A model generated the notes under the pieces. The model saw only the letters and a list, made by a program, of their open reading frames with translations. It was not told the origin of the DNA and ran no database searches. Below, one piece after another: positions 4,893 to 5,924 of a stretch of 5,924 bases of DNA. The DNA comes from Terriglobus sp. Lineage in GTDB: Bacteria > Acidobacteriota > Terriglobia > Terriglobales > Acidobacteriaceae. The position numbers were made by a program, and so were the translations under genes. The number at the start of each line of letters is the position of its first letter. The stretch's first letter is position 1. The stretch is from contig JAHFTZ010000171.1 of NCBI GenBank assembly GCA_023265355.1, positions 1 through 5,924 of the forward strand, given 5' to 3'.

Positions 4893-5384
4893 CTAAGACA
4901 CTGCCTGCCCCGCGAAGCTTTGGAGACGGAGCAGATGGTTGCGGTCGTGGCCGGCCATGGTTTCGACGATAGTCCAGAACGTCATGGTGCCGCGCTCAGG
5001 ATGCGTCACTTCTTTGGAGCGATCTTCCGCTGAAACGGTTGTCAGGAGAGCCAGATTCCAGGCGCGGATTGCATTAAACGTCGCCTGCGCCGTGACGAGA
5101 TCGTAGGTGGCGTAGCGCTGCGCATAGACATCCTGGTCGAAAGGAAGAATGGTGGAACCGGGATCTGCGAGGGCCTGCCGCAGGCGCGCACCGAACATGA
5201 GTTCGCAGTCGGCCAGATGCGCGACCACCTCGCGGGGAGACCATTTGCCGGGCTCCAGCGGAATTTCGGATTTTTCCTTGCCGAGCGCGAGGAGGAGACT
5301 GGCGAGCGTCCTTGGCGTCTCCGCGATGATGGCCTGGGTGTCCTCTCCGATCTCGAGGAAGGTGGCGTAGGGATTGAGGGTCAT
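4893..5384 (-). CDS. DinB-superfamily (DinB_2/YfiT-like) metal-dependent protein
   Basis: The 163-residue product is a four-helix-bundle protein of the DinB/YfiT superfamily. KWSPREVVAHLADCE (47-61) carries the first metal-ligand histidine (His56), and AGHDRNHLLRLQSF (144-157) carries the other two (His146, His150). The HLAD-(long gap)-HDxxH pattern and the length are typical. Members bind a divalent metal and include thiol transferases and other small-molecule enzymes; despite the name, this superfamily is not DNA polymerase IV. The exact reaction cannot be inferred. The ATG at 5384 has no Shine-Dalgarno sequence, but no better start is seen and homology begins a few residues in. It is divergent from the glycosyltransferase gene with only 45 bp between, and is followed 22 bp later by the small exported protein. 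Confidence 0.9.
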   Translation of the reverse strand: MTLNPYATFLEIGEDTQAIIAETPRTLASLLLALGKEKSEIPLEPGKWSPREVVAHLADCELMFGARLRQALADPGSTILPFDQDVYAQRYATYDLVTAQATFNAIRAWNLALLTTVSAEDRSKEVTHPERGTMTFWTIVETMAGHDRNHLLRLQSFAGQAVS

Positions 5385-5390
5385 GCGTTA

Positions 5391-5419
5391 AAGGTAATCT
5401 GTGCCGCTATTGCTGTAAC
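5391..5419 (-). promoter_or_regulatory. candidate leaderless promoter of the DinB-superfamily gene
   Basis: On the reverse strand GTTACA (5419-5414, four of six matches to TTGACA) is followed after 17 nt by TACCTT (5396-5391, a TAnnnT -10). That -10 lies so that the transcription start would be the A of the ATG at 5384. It fits the lack of a ribosome binding site, but the elements are weak and GC bias makes chance matches possible. Confidence 0.3.
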
Positions 5420-5429
5420 TTGATTTTTG

Positions 5430-5924
5430 ATGAATACGAATGCGATAGGCGGGTGGACTGAAGACGAACGGCGGCTGCGTTGGCGCGTCTTCTGGGTGGC
5501 ATTTCTGGTACGCGTGGCGTACATGACGCTGGCGCATACGTTCAAGGTGCGGCCGTTGGAAGACCACTTTCAGTTCGGCTGGGAGATGGGTCGCGTTGCG
5601 CGCGCGCTGGCGACGGGGTTCGGATACGCCGATCCCTTCAACGGGCATACGGGCCCAACGGCGTGGTCTCCACCACTCTATGTGCTGTTGATGGCGGGGA
5701 TCTTCAAGGTGTGCGGCGTGTATTCGGCGCTGTCGGCGTGGGTAATCCTGACGGTGAACTGCCTGATGTCCGCCGCAACGGCGGTCGCGGTTTGGGGGAT
5801 TGCGCGGCGATGCTTCGGAGCCAAAGTCGCCCTGTGGAGCGGTTGGATGTGGGCTCTGCATCCGGCGGCGATGCAGTATGCGGTGCGTTGGATCTGGGAG
5901 ATGACGGCGAGCACGTGCCTGTTG
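5430..5924 (+). CDS. GT39/PMT_2-type membrane glycosyltransferase, N-terminal part, runs off the right edge
   Basis: 165 codons are readable without a stop to the window edge. The N-terminus is basic and cytoplasmic-looking (DERRLRWR, 12-19), followed by a first membrane segment (about 20-37). The first outer loop reads PLEDHFQFGWEMGRVARALATGFGYADPF, then TGPTAWSPPLYVLLMAGIFKV. This layout, acidic residues after helix 1 followed by the ARALA-x-G-x-G-x-DPF and WxPPLY motifs, is typical of PMT_2/ArnT-like transferases that use polyprenyl-phosphate sugars outside the inner membrane. Glu44, Asp45 and Glu52 are the loop-1 acidic candidates for catalysis. Further membrane segments are at about 83-97, 100-124 and 130-148. 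Full-length relatives are usually 400-600 residues, so most of the protein is outside the window. Start is ATG 5430 (TTG 5427 is also possible; an in-frame stop lies at 5421-5423). No Shine-Dalgarno is visible. Substrate unknown. Confidence 0.85.
   Translation, partial: MNTNAIGGWTEDERRLRWRVFWVAFLVRVAYMTLAHTFKVRPLEDHFQFGWEMGRVARALATGFGYADPFNGHTGPTAWSPPLYVLLMAGIFKVCGVYSALSAWVILTVNCLMSAATAVAVWGIARRCFGAKVALWSGWMWALHPAAMQYAVRWIWEMTASTCLL

Noticed and set aside
4532..4972. Plus-strand open frame of 146 codons opposite the small exported protein and the DinB-superfamily gene.
   Set aside because: It is antisense to two genes with good starts and features (signal peptide, metal-ligand histidines), and shows no domain of its own.
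5388..5861. Minus-strand open frame of 157 codons at the right end.
   Set aside because: It is antisense to the glycosyltransferase, whose membrane segments and TGPTAW/PPLY motifs are clear. Its translation is rich in Arg, His and Pro without structure.

Overview
The window looks like an ordinary chromosomal segment of an Acidobacteriota bacterium, most likely from the Acidobacteriaceae/Terriglobales (Terriglobus-, Granulicella- or Edaphobacter-like). This is an inference from the style of the proteins: a PMT_2-type membrane glycosyltransferase, a rhomboid-like protein with a long basic C-terminal tail, a secreted carboxypeptidase-regulatory-like domain protein and a LysW-type zinc ribbon. 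The moderately GC-rich base composition fits. No marker gene proves the assignment. No insertion sequence, phage gene or CRISPR array is visible.

Layout, left to right. Positions 1-705 (minus) hold the N-terminal part of a papain-like (C1) cysteine peptidase that runs off the left edge. It is divergent from an O6-alkylguanine-DNA alkyltransferase gene (ogt, plus, 805-1332). That gene converges on a tRNA-Pro(CGG) gene (minus, 1425-1501), and the two appear to share one bidirectional hairpin terminator (1381-1409). Next come two minus-strand genes: a rhomboid-like membrane protein that has lost both catalytic residues (2654-3484), and 80 bp downstream an aldo/keto reductase with an intact catalytic tetrad (1626-2573, TTG start).

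A 329-bp gene-free region (3485-3813) separates the rhomboid-like gene from a plus-strand gene for a very acidic 68-residue LysW-like zinc ribbon (3814-4020). That gene has a good promoter and a near-ideal ribosome binding site. A strong GC hairpin (4074-4095) follows. A small secreted single-domain protein (4111-4509) comes next; it has no ribosome binding site but has a -10 box exactly where a leaderless transcript would need it. It converges, 10 bp apart, on a minus-strand pair: a DinB-superfamily protein (4893-5384) followed by a small exported protein of unknown family (4520-4870). From 5430 to the right edge runs the start of a GT39/PMT_2-type glycosyltransferase, divergent from dinB across only 45 bp.

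There is no single pathway here. The genes are housekeeping, stress-response and envelope functions in short transcription units. The points most worth following up are the solitary LysW-like carrier with a changed tail, the rhomboid pseudoprotease, the possible leaderless starts between about 4100 and 5430, and the unknown small exported protein. I see no clear new multi-gene system.
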